Positions 55,955 to 63,641 of a stretch of 64,000 bases of DNA are shown in pieces. Position 1 is the first letter of the stretch; the number at the start of each line of letters is the position of its first letter. Made by a program: the position numbers and the translations under genes. This DNA comes from Nocardia panacis. GTDB lineage: Bacteria; Actinomycetota; Actinomycetes; Mycobacteriales; Mycobacteriaceae. The notes beneath the pieces are model-generated. The model had not been told where the DNA came from, searched no databases, and was given only the letters and a program-made list of their open reading frames with translations. The stretch spans positions 124,001-188,000 of the forward strand of contig NZ_QZFU01000041.1 of assembly GCF_003598715.1 (NCBI RefSeq). Reading direction: 5' to 3'.

Positions 55955-56420
55955 GTGCTGTCGCGGAATCCCGCTGCTCCCAATCGCTTTCGTGATTCGG
56001 ACAGCGGGATTCTCGGGTGTTGGGGTGTGGTTCGCTACCTGTGTGATCGGCCGCTAACCCGATCCGAGTTTGCTGGTTATATTCTAGCTACCGACCGGTC
56101 GGTGTGTCCTGCCGAATGGAATCGATGGTGGGAAAACGGGGTTACGGTTTGTTGCGCACCTCGTTTTCCTGATCGCTGAGAGGTAGCCAAATCTGGTACG
56201 ACACAGATGTTTTCGTTCCGTCCAGTGGGGTGAATACCTGCGATGGAATCGCTCTACCAGCGAATATTCGAAATGGTGGCGAACGGGCAAACGTTCTGTC
56301 TCGATTGGGTTTCCGGTTGAATCCGAAACAGCTAATCTGTGGGGGCTGTTTGGAAGACGACCGCGGCCACATGATTCGGCATGTGCTGGACGTGGTCTCG
56401 GTACGTTGACGGGATGGCGA
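55955..56420. other. Noncoding, AT-richer gap before the second Hsp70-like gene
   Basis: 466 bp. It holds a TATATT box (56079-56084) directly before a TetR-type palindrome (listed) and then about 300 bp with no sound gene. Two short frames, 56115-56171 (18 codons) and 56242-56319 (25 codons, MESLYQRIFEMV...), have no ribosome site and are not annotated. Confidence 0.5.
56090..56103. promoter_or_regulatory. TetR-type operator palindrome ACCGACCGGTCGGT
   Basis: Perfect 14-bp palindrome six bases downstream of TATATT (56079-56084), so a bound repressor would cover the transcription start. No TetR gene is adjacent in this window. The transcript would run toward the second Hsp70-like gene with a long leader. 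Confidence 0.55.
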
Positions 56421-58421
56421 ATGACCACAGGGCTCGGTTGCAGCATCGGCACAGTGAACTCGGTGACGGCCTCGGTAATTCCGGAGCGATCACTGCCCGC
56501 CGTACGCACCCGCCGCACCTCGGTGACCTTCGACCCGGCGGGCGGCGCCCGGATCGGCGGCATACCCCAATTCACCATGGCGGTAACGGATTTCGCTGAT
56601 TTATCGCGCGATCCCGACGCGGTGGTGGTGGCGGGACGGCTCTGGTCGCCCGCGAATCTCGTCGCCGCCGTGGTCAATGGCCTGCTCGAGGTGGCGCAGC
56701 CGGACGGCGGGGTCGTATCCACCTATCCCGCAGTCTATTCCGAGAGGCAGGTGGCGCTGCTGCGGCAGGCACTCGACCTGTCCGGCGCCGGACATGTGCT
56801 GCTGGTGCCGGAGCCGGTGGCCGCCGCGGAGTGGCTCGCGCACGAGCAGGGGTCGCTGCGAGACGGTCTCGTCCTGGTCTACGACCTGGGCGGCAGCAGC
56901 CTCGATGTGGCGGTGGTGCGGATCGGCGCGGCGGGTCGAGGGTCCTCGATAGTGGGAGAACCGTTGCGCTCCTACGATTTCGGCGGTCGTCCGCTCGGGA
57001 CGATGATCGCCCGCTACGCCACCGATGCCGCGCCGGGGCGCGTCCGATCCGCCCTGTCCATTGTCGATATCGACGGCCTGCGCACCGAACACATCCGTGA
57101 CTCACTGGAGTTGGTGCGGGCCTGCGTGCGCTCGGCCGGGCTCACCATGTCCGATATCGACCGGGTGTTGCTGGTCGGCGGCGCGTCCCGCCCACCCGAG
57201 GTGGTCCGCACCGTCGCCGAACTCGGTCTGCCCGTGGTGATCTCGGCCGATCCGAGTCACTGCGTCGCGGCGGGTGCCGCCCATCTCGCCGCCCGCACCC
57301 ACACCCTCGGCAGCGGGCATCCTGGCGGGCGCACCCCGCGAGTGGCCGTATTCTCCAGCGCGGCAGCGGTTTCGGCCATGGCCATGTCCGCCATGACGGT
57401 CTTCGGGCCGGGCGGTCCCGCTCCCACCGCGGCGCTCGACCGGGTGCCGAGTGCCGACGCGGCGATCGGTTCGGTCGTTTTCGACCTGCCGCGCACCGAT
57501 CTCAGCGCTCGCACCCTGCGTGTTCCCGATCGTGGCTCGATATCGGACACCCGTGGTTCATCGACCCTCGTCGGCGATTCCGCATACGGCCGCTTCATCA
57601 CTCCCGTTTCGCGGAGCGTCGCCGTCGGTCCCACCGTCACCGAGTCGCGTGGGAGCCACCCCGAGCCTCGGCACTGCTGTAGTGCGAACGAGACCACTCC
57701 CACCTACGCCAATCCGGCCCGGTTCACCAACCCCCTGCCCTTCGCGCCGCTGCCGCATTGGCAGTTTCCCAGCGTGTCCGGACCCATGACTGGAACACCC
57801 ACCAGCGCACCGGTTCTGCCATCTACTCCGACGGAGATCGCCGGGGGTGTTCCTTCGCGGACCGGCGGCGTCGCACTTCCTGGCAGCGGGCCATCCGGCA
57901 CCGCACCTGTGGTCGTCCCGGTCGGCGGAGCGATGAGCGGCGCCGGAAGCAGTGCGGGAACGAGCGCAGGCGGCGTCGGTAGTGGCACTTCGACCGGAGG
58001 CGTCCCCGGCGGCAGTGCCCCGAGTGGAAACGCACTGGGCGCGAATGGATCCGGTGGCAGCTCCACCTCTGGCGGGTCTGCGACAAGCGGCGGAGTCGGT
58101 AGCTCCGGCGGCCCGTCCGAAGCAGCGTCGCACAACGGCGCATCCGGGAACTCGCCGTCGAATGGCGGCGCATCCGGTGGCAGCGCCTCGGGATCCGAGT
58201 CCACCGGTGGCGCCATGTCCGGCAGTTCGTCGTCGTCGGGTGCTGCTTCCGGTGGCGGCTCGTTCGCGGGCGGCTCATCCTCCGGCACCACCTCGAGCGG
58301 TTCGTCCCACAGCGCCGCCTCGGGCGCGTCGGCTGGAACCGCGTCCGGCGCAACGTCTTCGGGCGGATCCGCTGCGGGCGGCTCGGATCACGCCTCGGGC
58401 GGCGGTGCCCGCGACCGCTGA
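56421..58421 (+). CDS. Hsp70-like ATPase-domain protein with Ser/Gly tail, 666 aa
   Basis: Paralogue of the 52115 gene. N-terminal domain: GLGCSIGTVN (4-13; again Ser for the Hsp70 Asp), VYDLGGSSLDVAVV (about 152-165), LLVGGASRPPEV (about 250). After the ATPase-like part (to about 300) comes a hydrophobic Ala/Met segment (VAVFSSAAAVSAMAMSAMTVF, about 307-327), possibly a TM helix, then a Pro/Thr-rich linker and about 190 residues of almost pure Ser/Gly/Ala (from about 470). If the segment spans the membrane, the tail would be outside. ATG at 56421 follows GGGATGG. Confidence 0.78.
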   Translation: MTTGLGCSIGTVNSVTASVIPERSLPAVRTRRTSVTFDPAGGARIGGIPQFTMAVTDFADLSRDPDAVVVAGRLWSPANLVAAVVNGLLEVAQPDGGVVSTYPAVYSERQVALLRQALDLSGAGHVLLVPEPVAAAEWLAHEQGSLRDGLVLVYDLGGSSLDVAVVRIGAAGRGSSIVGEPLRSYDFGGRPLGTMIARYATDAAPGRVRSALSIVDIDGLRTEHIRDSLELVRACVRSAGLTMSDIDRVLLVGGASRPPEVVRTVAELGLPVVISADPSHCVAAGAAHLAARTHTLGSGHPGGRTPRVAVFSSAAAVSAMAMSAMTVFGPGGPAPTAALDRVPSADAAIGSVVFDLPRTDLSARTLRVPDRGSISDTRGSSTLVGDSAYGRFITPVSRSVAVGPTVTESRGSHPEPRHCCSANETTPTYANPARFTNPLPFAPLPHWQFPSVSGPMTGTPTSAPVLPSTPTEIAGGVPSRTGGVALPGSGPSGTAPVVVPVGGAMSGAGSSAGTSAGGVGSGTSTGGVPGGSAPSGNALGANGSGGSSTSGGSATSGGVGSSGGPSEAASHNGASGNSPSNGGASGGSASGSESTGGAMSGSSSSSGAASGGGSFAGGSSSGTTSSGSSHSAASGASAGTASGATSSGGSAAGGSDHASGGGARDR

Positions 58422-58427
58422 CGGCGG

Positions 58428-59185
58428 CTACCAGGCCGACTCGAAACCCTCCGGCACCAAAGGGGCTTCGTACACCGGAGCCGGAGGGTTTTCGAGTTGC
58501 CTGTGCGCGGCGTTGGCGGCCACATAGGTGGAGATGGCGGTGAAGTGGGAGTCGGCGCGTACCTCGCGCATCGCGGCGTCGAGGCGGGCGCGCAGGTCGT
58601 CTCGGGCGACCTTGTAGGCGGCGATCAGGGCTTCGGCTCGGGGGATGGAGGTCGCGACGAGATGGTTGTTCGGCCGTGGTGCCCGGTCTGGCCACCAGCG
58701 CCACCGCGTCGGCGTTCAGGCTGCGCTGATGGCCCTGCGCGGTCGGTGCCTTGGGCCGCCTCGGCGAGGCTGTCGAGGTGGTGCTGTACGAGGCCGGGCA
58801 AGCTCGGATGTTCGCTGCCGGCCGGTACTTTGGGGGCGGTGAGATTGCCCGCGTCGTCGACGGACGTGCCGTCCTCGTGCGATGCCTTGTCGACCAGTTT
58901 GTAGCAGCGCGTCGCGGTGGCCGAAGAGTTGCGCGCCGAAATCGTTGTAGTGGGCGGCGATCGCGATGACCGTCTCGCCCAAATGGTTCGCGTCGAGCTG
59001 CTACGAAAGGGTCCGGGTGGCGGTCGCCGAGGTGCCGCGACCGCTCCAGGTGTCCATTCCCGATCCATGTCGCGGGCCAGGTCCTCGATTCGTCCGGTGA
59101 ACGAATCGGCTTGTCGGGCCGGGTGTTCGGCGAAGGCGATCATGGTGTCGGGTAGCGCGCCGCGCACATGGAGCACGGTCGCCAC
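58428..59185 (-). pseudogene. Decayed WXG-like type VII secretion-associated gene
   Basis: Reads as one protein only if four frameshifts and one stop are repaired. It starts GTG 59185 (MATVLHVRGALPDTMIAFAE ... DLARDMDREW), shifts near 59052 to DTWSGRGTSATATRTLS, meets TAG at 59001-59003, continues QLDANHLGETVIAIAAHYNDFGAQLF, shifts near 58903 to YKLVDKASHEDGTSVDD, near 58740 to GHQRSLNADAVALVARPG, and near 58665 to EALIAAYKVARDDLRARLD, ending NPPAPVYEAPLVPEG...SAW at TAG 58428. WSG and the helical character suggest a WXG/Esp-type partner. All neighbouring genes are intact, so sequencing error is unlikely. Confidence 0.75.
58439..58497 (+). terminator. Hairpin downstream of the second Hsp70-like gene
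   Basis: ACTCGAAACCCTCCGGC (58439-58455) pairs with GCCGGAGGGTTTTCGAGT (58480-58497), one bulge. It begins 18 bases after the Hsp70-like stop and also lies in the 3' coding end of the decayed gene on the other strand, so it may be coding coincidence. Confidence 0.4.
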
Positions 59186-59186
59186 C

Positions 59187-59411
59187 TCAGGAGCCCAGGT
59201 AGCGGCGCAGTTGGTCGGCGGAGGCCTGTTCGAAGGCGGTATAGGTGGCCGCGTCTGCGTGCATGCGCTCGGTCATCTCCCCGATGTTGCCCCCGATCAA
59301 CCCGAATGCCTTCGCCACGGCCTGAGTTACCCGGTTCGACGCCTCCGTGACGGGGCCGTGGGTGCTCGGCCCTATTGTCGAATGCGCGTCGCTGTGCTGG
59401 GTTCCTATCGA
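59187..59411 (-). pseudogene. EspC-like type VII secretion target, N-terminus missing
   Basis: Open frame between the dehydratase stop (59412) and TGA at 59187. It reads TEASNRVTQAVAKAFGLIG, then GEMTERMHADAATYTAFEQASADQLRRYLGS. The last part matches the C-terminal helix of EspC/DUF2580 proteins (LR..A..Y...D..SA..L). No ATG, GTG or TTG precedes it in a position giving a full protein; the only candidates (GTG in QAVAKAF, TTG in FGLIG) leave about 50 residues. It is likely the truncated first gene of an EspC/WXG pair. Confidence 0.6.
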
Positions 59412-60371
59412 TCAAGCCGCCGGGCCGGTGAGATCGGTGGGATCGGTATTCGCCCCGCAGAGGATGGCGCACACCTGCTCGCCCGGCTGGGGGCGATAGA
59501 CCTCGGTTTCCAGGGCGGCGAGGGTCGTGGCGGCGGCATGCTCCACGGCGAGGCGGTGGTCCTCCCAGAGGGTGTGGCGGGCGGCGACGATGGCCGTATC
59601 AGGGACGAGAACCGAATGCACACTCGGCTTTTGGGCCGCCTTCAAGGCCAGTTCGGTGGTGCGGCGCGCGCCCAGGGAATCGGCGGCGATCGAATCGACC
59701 GGCACATCGACCAGTTCTCCCGCCGCGATGGCGGCATTGAGCGCGCGGCAGCGGTCCGGTTCGACCGCTACCGTGCGGATGCCGAAATGCTCTGCCACCG
59801 TCGCGATTCCGGCGAACAACCCGCCCCCGCCCACGGCGACGACAACGGTATCCAGCTCGGGCAGCAGCCGCTGGATCTCCGTCATGAGCGTCCCCGCGCC
59901 CGCGGCGATGAGCGGATGATCGTAGGCGTGCGACATGAGCGCCCCCGATTGGGCCGCGAATTCGTCGCAGGCGGCCAGGGCCTCGGAATATTCGACGCCG
60001 ACCAGCCGCACCCGCGCGCCATAGGAGACCAGCCGATCGACCTTCACCTTGGGCGCGGTGGTCGGCACGAAGACGGTGGCCGCGACCCCCGATTGCCGCG
60101 CCGCCCACGCGCACGCCAACCCGGCATTGCCGCCCGAGGCGATGGTGACCCCCGCCGCGGGCAGTGTCCCGTTCTCCTGATGCGTCCTGATGAAGTTCTG
60201 CGCCCCGCGTGCCTTGAACGACCCGGTGTGCTGCAGGAACTCCAGCGCCAGCGACACCTGCGGCGACTCGTCGCCGACCGTGCCGTCACCCAACGGCGCG
60301 ATGGTCACCGGTCGTACCCGACCCGCGATCCTGTCGGCTGCCGCCACTACGTCGTCATAGGTGAGTTCCAT
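59412..60371 (-). CDS. PLP-dependent threonine/serine dehydratase-like enzyme, 319 aa
   Basis: Fold type II PLP enzyme. Schiff-base Lys in HTGSFKARGAQN (about 52), phosphate loop AVGGGGLFAG (about 178-187), Asn/substrate loop ASGGNAGLA. Lacks the C-terminal ACT regulatory domain of biosynthetic IlvA, so a catabolic threonine/serine dehydratase or serine racemase-like role fits. Its stop directly borders the truncated EspC-like remnant. Divergent from the HAD gene. Confidence 0.88.
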   Translation of the reverse strand: MELTYDDVVAAADRIAGRVRPVTIAPLGDGTVGDESPQVSLALEFLQHTGSFKARGAQNFIRTHQENGTLPAAGVTIASGGNAGLACAWAARQSGVAATVFVPTTAPKVKVDRLVSYGARVRLVGVEYSEALAACDEFAAQSGALMSHAYDHPLIAAGAGTLMTEIQRLLPELDTVVVAVGGGGLFAGIATVAEHFGIRTVAVEPDRCRALNAAIAAGELVDVPVDSIAADSLGARRTTELALKAAQKPSVHSVLVPDTAIVAARHTLWEDHRLAVEHAAATTLAALETEVYRPQPGEQVCAILCGANTDPTDLTGPAA

Positions 60372-60576
60372 CGCGCTCCTCGATATCTGGACGCCGGGCC
60401 GTCGCGGCCGTTACATCAGGTCCGAATACACCGTATCGGCCCGCCGTGACCTGGTGATTCCCGCCTCGGGGATGCCGCGGCACGCGGTCGCGGGCGTCGC
60501 GGTCCGGGGTCTCGAATCGGCAACTGCCGGTGGCGATCTCGGCGGGTCGAAGATTCGGCCGGGGCAGAATGGGGCG

Positions 60577-61374
60577 ATGGTGGATGTCGGGGGTGCGCCC
60601 GAATTGGTGGCGCTGGATGTGGATGGGACACTGCTGCGGACCGGGTCGCCGATCACCGCGCGGGTGGTCGCGGCGGTGCGCGCGGCGGTGGCGGCGGGCA
60701 CCTACGTGGTGATCACGACCGGGCGGACCTTGTTGACGACCCGTCCGGTGTTCACCGAACTGGGTTTGGTCGAGGGCCACGCACTGTGCTCCAACGGTGC
60801 GGTGCACATCGATGTGGCGCGCGGCGTCCCGGTGACAGTACGGAATTTCGATCCGGCGCCCGCCGTGTCGGCGCTGCGAAAGCTGTTTCCCAGCATGATC
60901 TTCGCGGTCGAGAAGGTCGGTGTCGGTATCTGGGCCACCGGCTTCAGTCCCGGCGAATTCTCCATCGGAGACTATGTGCTCGTGGACGACGGCGCATTGG
61001 GCAGTGAGCCGACACCCAGACTCAACGGCTGGTGGCCGGACGGGTCGCTGGAGGAACTGCTGCACCGGTTGCGCTCGCTCGAGGTGCCGGGTGCGAGTTG
61101 GGTGCACGGCGAATTCGGGCCGTGGCTCACGGTGGCGCCGGACGGGGTGTCGAAGGGGTGGGCACTGGAGCGACTGCGCACCAGCCTCGGTATCGCGCCG
61201 ACGCGCACCCTGGCCATCGGCGACGGATACAACGACCGCGAAATGCTGGAGTGGGCGGCACATTCGGTGGCCATGTCGAATGCGCCCGCCGACGTGCGGG
61301 CGCTGGCGGACGAGGTCACCGCCGATGTGGTCGACGACGGTGTCGCGGTGGTATTGGAGCGCTGGTTCGGGTAG
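60577..61374 (+). CDS. HAD-superfamily (Cof-type) phosphatase, 265 aa
   Basis: Motif I LVALDVDGTLL (Asp nucleophile and Asp acid), motif II TTGRT, motif III Lys in VSKGWALE, motif IV IGDGYNDREMLEWA. Cap inserted between II and III (C2 type), as in Cof/YbiV sugar-phosphate phosphatases. ATG at 60577 is preceded by CAGAAT six bases upstream, a leaderless-type box; longer frames upstream cross the divergent promoter. Confidence 0.9.
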   Translation: MVDVGGAPELVALDVDGTLLRTGSPITARVVAAVRAAVAAGTYVVITTGRTLLTTRPVFTELGLVEGHALCSNGAVHIDVARGVPVTVRNFDPAPAVSALRKLFPSMIFAVEKVGVGIWATGFSPGEFSIGDYVLVDDGALGSEPTPRLNGWWPDGSLEELLHRLRSLEVPGASWVHGEFGPWLTVAPDGVSKGWALERLRTSLGIAPTRTLAIGDGYNDREMLEWAAHSVAMSNAPADVRALADEVTADVVDDGVAVVLERWFG

Positions 61375-61377
61375 CCG

Positions 61378-62127
61378 TCAGATCAGATCGATCCGCGCCA
61401 CCAGCGGTGTGGTCGGTCCTACCGATCCGGTATTCGGCTCGGTCGTGATGGTGACCATCCGGGTCTCTTTCGGCAGGTCTGCCACGAGTTCGGCATGTCG
61501 ACCCGAGGTGCGCATCATCCCGGCCGAATACACGAGCCCGTTGCGGCGCACCACCCAGAGTTGATAGCCGCGGCCGGTTTCGAGGGTGGGCAATCCGGTG
61601 GCGGAGACGGCGACCTTGCCGGTGCTGCGCGAGAGGACCGCGCTGGCCGAGCCGTCCCCCGCGACGAGGATGCCGTCCCTGGTGACGGCGTCGTGTTCGC
61701 GCCGGACCTGTTCGAGCGCGATGGAGGTGTGCGGTTCCGGTTCCTTGTCGAGCAGTAAACCGCCGACCAGCGCCGCGGCGACGGCGAGTGCGCCGACGCC
61801 GCCCGTCGCCCAAGCGATCCGGTGCCGCTGCGGTGGGTCCGGTTCGGTGCGTGGCGGCCTGCTCGCGGTTCGGATCGGTGCGTCGACGCGCGCGAGGACG
61901 GCGGTCCGTTGTAGTCGCTGATGGGTTCGGATGTCGGCCATGACCCGGTCCTTGATCGACGCCGCCGGGACCGGCGGCAGCGCGAGTGCCAAATGCGCCG
62001 CGACCGTGCGCAATTCGATGACCTCGTCGCGGCACGACTCGCAGTCGCGCAGATGTTCGTCGAAGGCGGAGCGGTCGGCGGCGTCGAGCGCGTCGAGGAC
62101 ATAGGGTCCGGTGTAGTCGTGGATCAC
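61378..62127 (-). CDS. rskA: RskA-type anti-sigma factor, 249 aa
   Basis: Single-pass membrane inhibitor of the upstream sigma factor. N-terminal zinc anti-sigma motif His-x3-Cys-x2-Cys in DEHLRDCESCRDE (H25, C29, C32), one TM about 107-127 (ATGGVGALAVAAALVGGLLL), and the RskA outer domain (GYQLWVVRRNGLVYSAGMM; ETRMVTITTEPNTGS). ATG overlaps the sigma gene stop by four bases. Release presumably needs membrane proteolysis, as in related systems. Confidence 0.87.
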   Translation of the reverse strand: MIHDYTGPYVLDALDAADRSAFDEHLRDCESCRDEVIELRTVAAHLALALPPVPAASIKDRVMADIRTHQRLQRTAVLARVDAPIRTASRPPRTEPDPPQRHRIAWATGGVGALAVAAALVGGLLLDKEPEPHTSIALEQVRREHDAVTRDGILVAGDGSASAVLSRSTGKVAVSATGLPTLETGRGYQLWVVRRNGLVYSAGMMRTSGRHAELVADLPKETRMVTITTEPNTGSVGPTTPLVARIDLI

Positions 62128-62618
62128 GCCGCGCCCCCGCCGAGCAGCGCCGCGCGCAGCCGCAGCAAGCCGTCCCGCATGCCGGCGGCGACCTCCGGAA
62201 TCGGCGTGTTCAGCGCCGCCGACACCTCCCGCGCGGTGAACCCGCTGTAGTAGGCGAGCACGATCGACCTGCGTTGCAGTTCGGTGAGTTCGTAGAGCGG
62301 AGCGAATTCCAGCGCCTGCGGTGCGGGGCCGCGCGCGCCGCGCTCGTAGCGCACCCGCTCGACCGCCCGCTGATGGGCGATGGTCAAAACCCAGGCCATG
62401 GTGCCTTCCCGCGCCGGATGCCGCCCAGCCTTGCGCCAGATCTCTAGCAGTACCTCCCGCGTGACCTGTTCGGCCGAGGCCGGATCGCGCAGAATGCCCG
62501 CCGCGATGGCGAGAACCGGCCCCGCCGCGGTGTCGTAGAACTCGGCGAATGCGGACTCATCGCCCCGTGCGGCACGGTCGAGCAGCCGCGCGGGCGAGGC
62601 GGTTTGTGCTGTGGTCAT
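62124..62618 (-). CDS. sigK: SigK-like ECF sigma factor, 164 aa
   Basis: Extracytoplasmic-function sigma factor. Region 2: LLDRAARGDESAFAEFYDTAA and AEQVTREVLLEIWRKAGR; region 4: ELTELQRRSIVLAYYSGFTAREVSAAL (helix-turn-helix). Paired with an RskA anti-sigma gene. It has no cysteine, so the disulfide control reported for M. tuberculosis SigK would be absent. ATG at 62618 follows GGAAGGAACC. Target genes are unknown; the small exported protein at 62981 is a candidate. Confidence 0.85.
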   Translation of the reverse strand: MTTAQTASPARLLDRAARGDESAFAEFYDTAAGPVLAIAAGILRDPASAEQVTREVLLEIWRKAGRHPAREGTMAWVLTIAHQRAVERVRYERGARGPAPQALEFAPLYELTELQRRSIVLAYYSGFTAREVSAALNTPIPEVAAGMRDGLLRLRAALLGGGAA

Positions 62619-62980
62619 GCGGTTCCTTCCAAGCCGGGGCCGGAAGCCGTCCGCGAAACCCGACGGCATATTGCAGGTCAGATCATATGACCACGATCAC
62701 ATCCGGTGGTCGGCACCTCCGGATAGTGCGAATCGGTAATGAGTTCGAGCATATTGCCGAAAGCGGTCGAGTGCCGCCGCGGTCGAATCGTGAAATGCGT
62801 GACCCGATTTGGCGGATTCGCTCGTGAATTGCGAGATTCGTTGTGGCAGAAGCTGCCTCGGTGACTTCCCGCATTTGGCGGGGTCCGAAGTGTCCGATAT
62901 GTTGGGGAGCTCGGCTCATCCCGAGTCGGGGTTTTGTTTCAGTGACGTCGATCGAGGCGTCAGGGGAAGGGGTAGTGAAT
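62619..62980. other. Divergent gap sigK-like / exported protein
   Basis: 362 bp with no gene seen. GGTCA (62676-62680) and TGACC (62688-62692) form an inverted repeat around GATCATA, about 60 bp before the sigma start. CTCGG and CCGAG pair around 62910-62925 ahead of a T-rich run; GGGAAGGGG (about 62963-62971) is the ribosome site for the next gene. Confidence 0.4.
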
Positions 62981-63448
62981 ATGGTCCGTCGGACCTTCGG
63001 TCGCACCGGTGTCAAGCTGATCGCGGCGGCCCTGCCGCTCGCGGTGGGCGTCATGTTCTCCGGTGTGGCCGCGGCCGATCCGGGGCAGGCCGTCGCCGCC
63101 CCGGTCGCGGTTGTTCAGCCCGCTGCCGCGTCTGTGGACGCGGCCCCGGTGGCACAGCCCGCCGCGGCGGCGCAGGCGCCCACCGCCACCGCCGTGGCCG
63201 GGTTGCCGCTCGATGAGGTGGCCACCAATCCGGATGCCCAGAACCACGACCCGCTGGCCAACGGCGCGGTCGCGGGCGCGCTCGCGGGCGCGGCGGGTTC
63301 CGGCATTCTGGGCGCGCTGGGCGGTTTGGGTATCGCCAGCATTCCGCTGGGCATCAGCGGCGCGATCACGGGCGCGCTGTGGGGAACCGTGATCGGCCTG
63401 CTGGTCGGCGCGGTGGCACCGCAGGCGGTGCCGCAGGTCCTGCCGTAA
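62981..63448 (+). CDS. Small exported Ala/Pro/Gly-rich protein, 155 aa
   Basis: Signal peptide FGRTGVKLIAAALPLAVGVMFSGVAAA, cleaved about residue 33. Then an Ala/Pro/Val-rich linker and a C-terminal Gly-rich hydrophobic segment (NGAVAGALAGAAGSGILGALGGLGIASIP ... GTVIGLLVGAVAP) like a glycine-zipper membrane insert. Start is ATG at 62981 or GTG at 62975. A recognisable Nocardia-type cell-surface protein shape, function unknown. Confidence 0.75.
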   Translation: MVRRTFGRTGVKLIAAALPLAVGVMFSGVAAADPGQAVAAPVAVVQPAAASVDAAPVAQPAAAAQAPTATAVAGLPLDEVATNPDAQNHDPLANGAVAGALAGAAGSGILGALGGLGIASIPLGISGAITGALWGTVIGLLVGAVAPQAVPQVLP

Positions 63449-63524
63449 CCCGGCGGCCTGCTCGACAAGTCGAACCATCCCCCGACCGGGGATGAAATAC
63501 CAACTCTCGCAAGGGGTTGACACC

Positions 63525-63560
63525 GGGCCGCGGCGAGGCGACACGGCCTCGCCGCGGCCC
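63525..63560. terminator. GC-rich terminator-like hairpin
   Basis: Fifteen-base perfect stem GGGCCGCGGCGAGGC (63525-63539), six-base loop, complement 63546-63560. It follows the exported-protein gene; no T-tract, typical of high-GC terminators. A weaker hairpin (ATCCCC/GGGGAT) lies at about 63476-63492. Confidence 0.7.
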
Positions 63561-63641
63561 TGGCGTTATCGGGTCCGCGTGATCGCCTCGGGCGTAAGAT
63601 CGCGGCGACCGCGAAGGTGACCCGAAATGAACGGGGGAAAT

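Noticed and set aside
56242-56319. 25-codon ATG frame in the gap before the second Hsp70-like gene
   Set aside because: No ribosome site, no leaderless box at the right distance and no coupling to a neighbour.
58428-59185. Frameshifts as sequencing error
   Set aside because: Four indels and a stop cluster in 760 bp while all neighbouring genes are clean, and the adjoining EspC-like gene is also truncated; decay is simpler.
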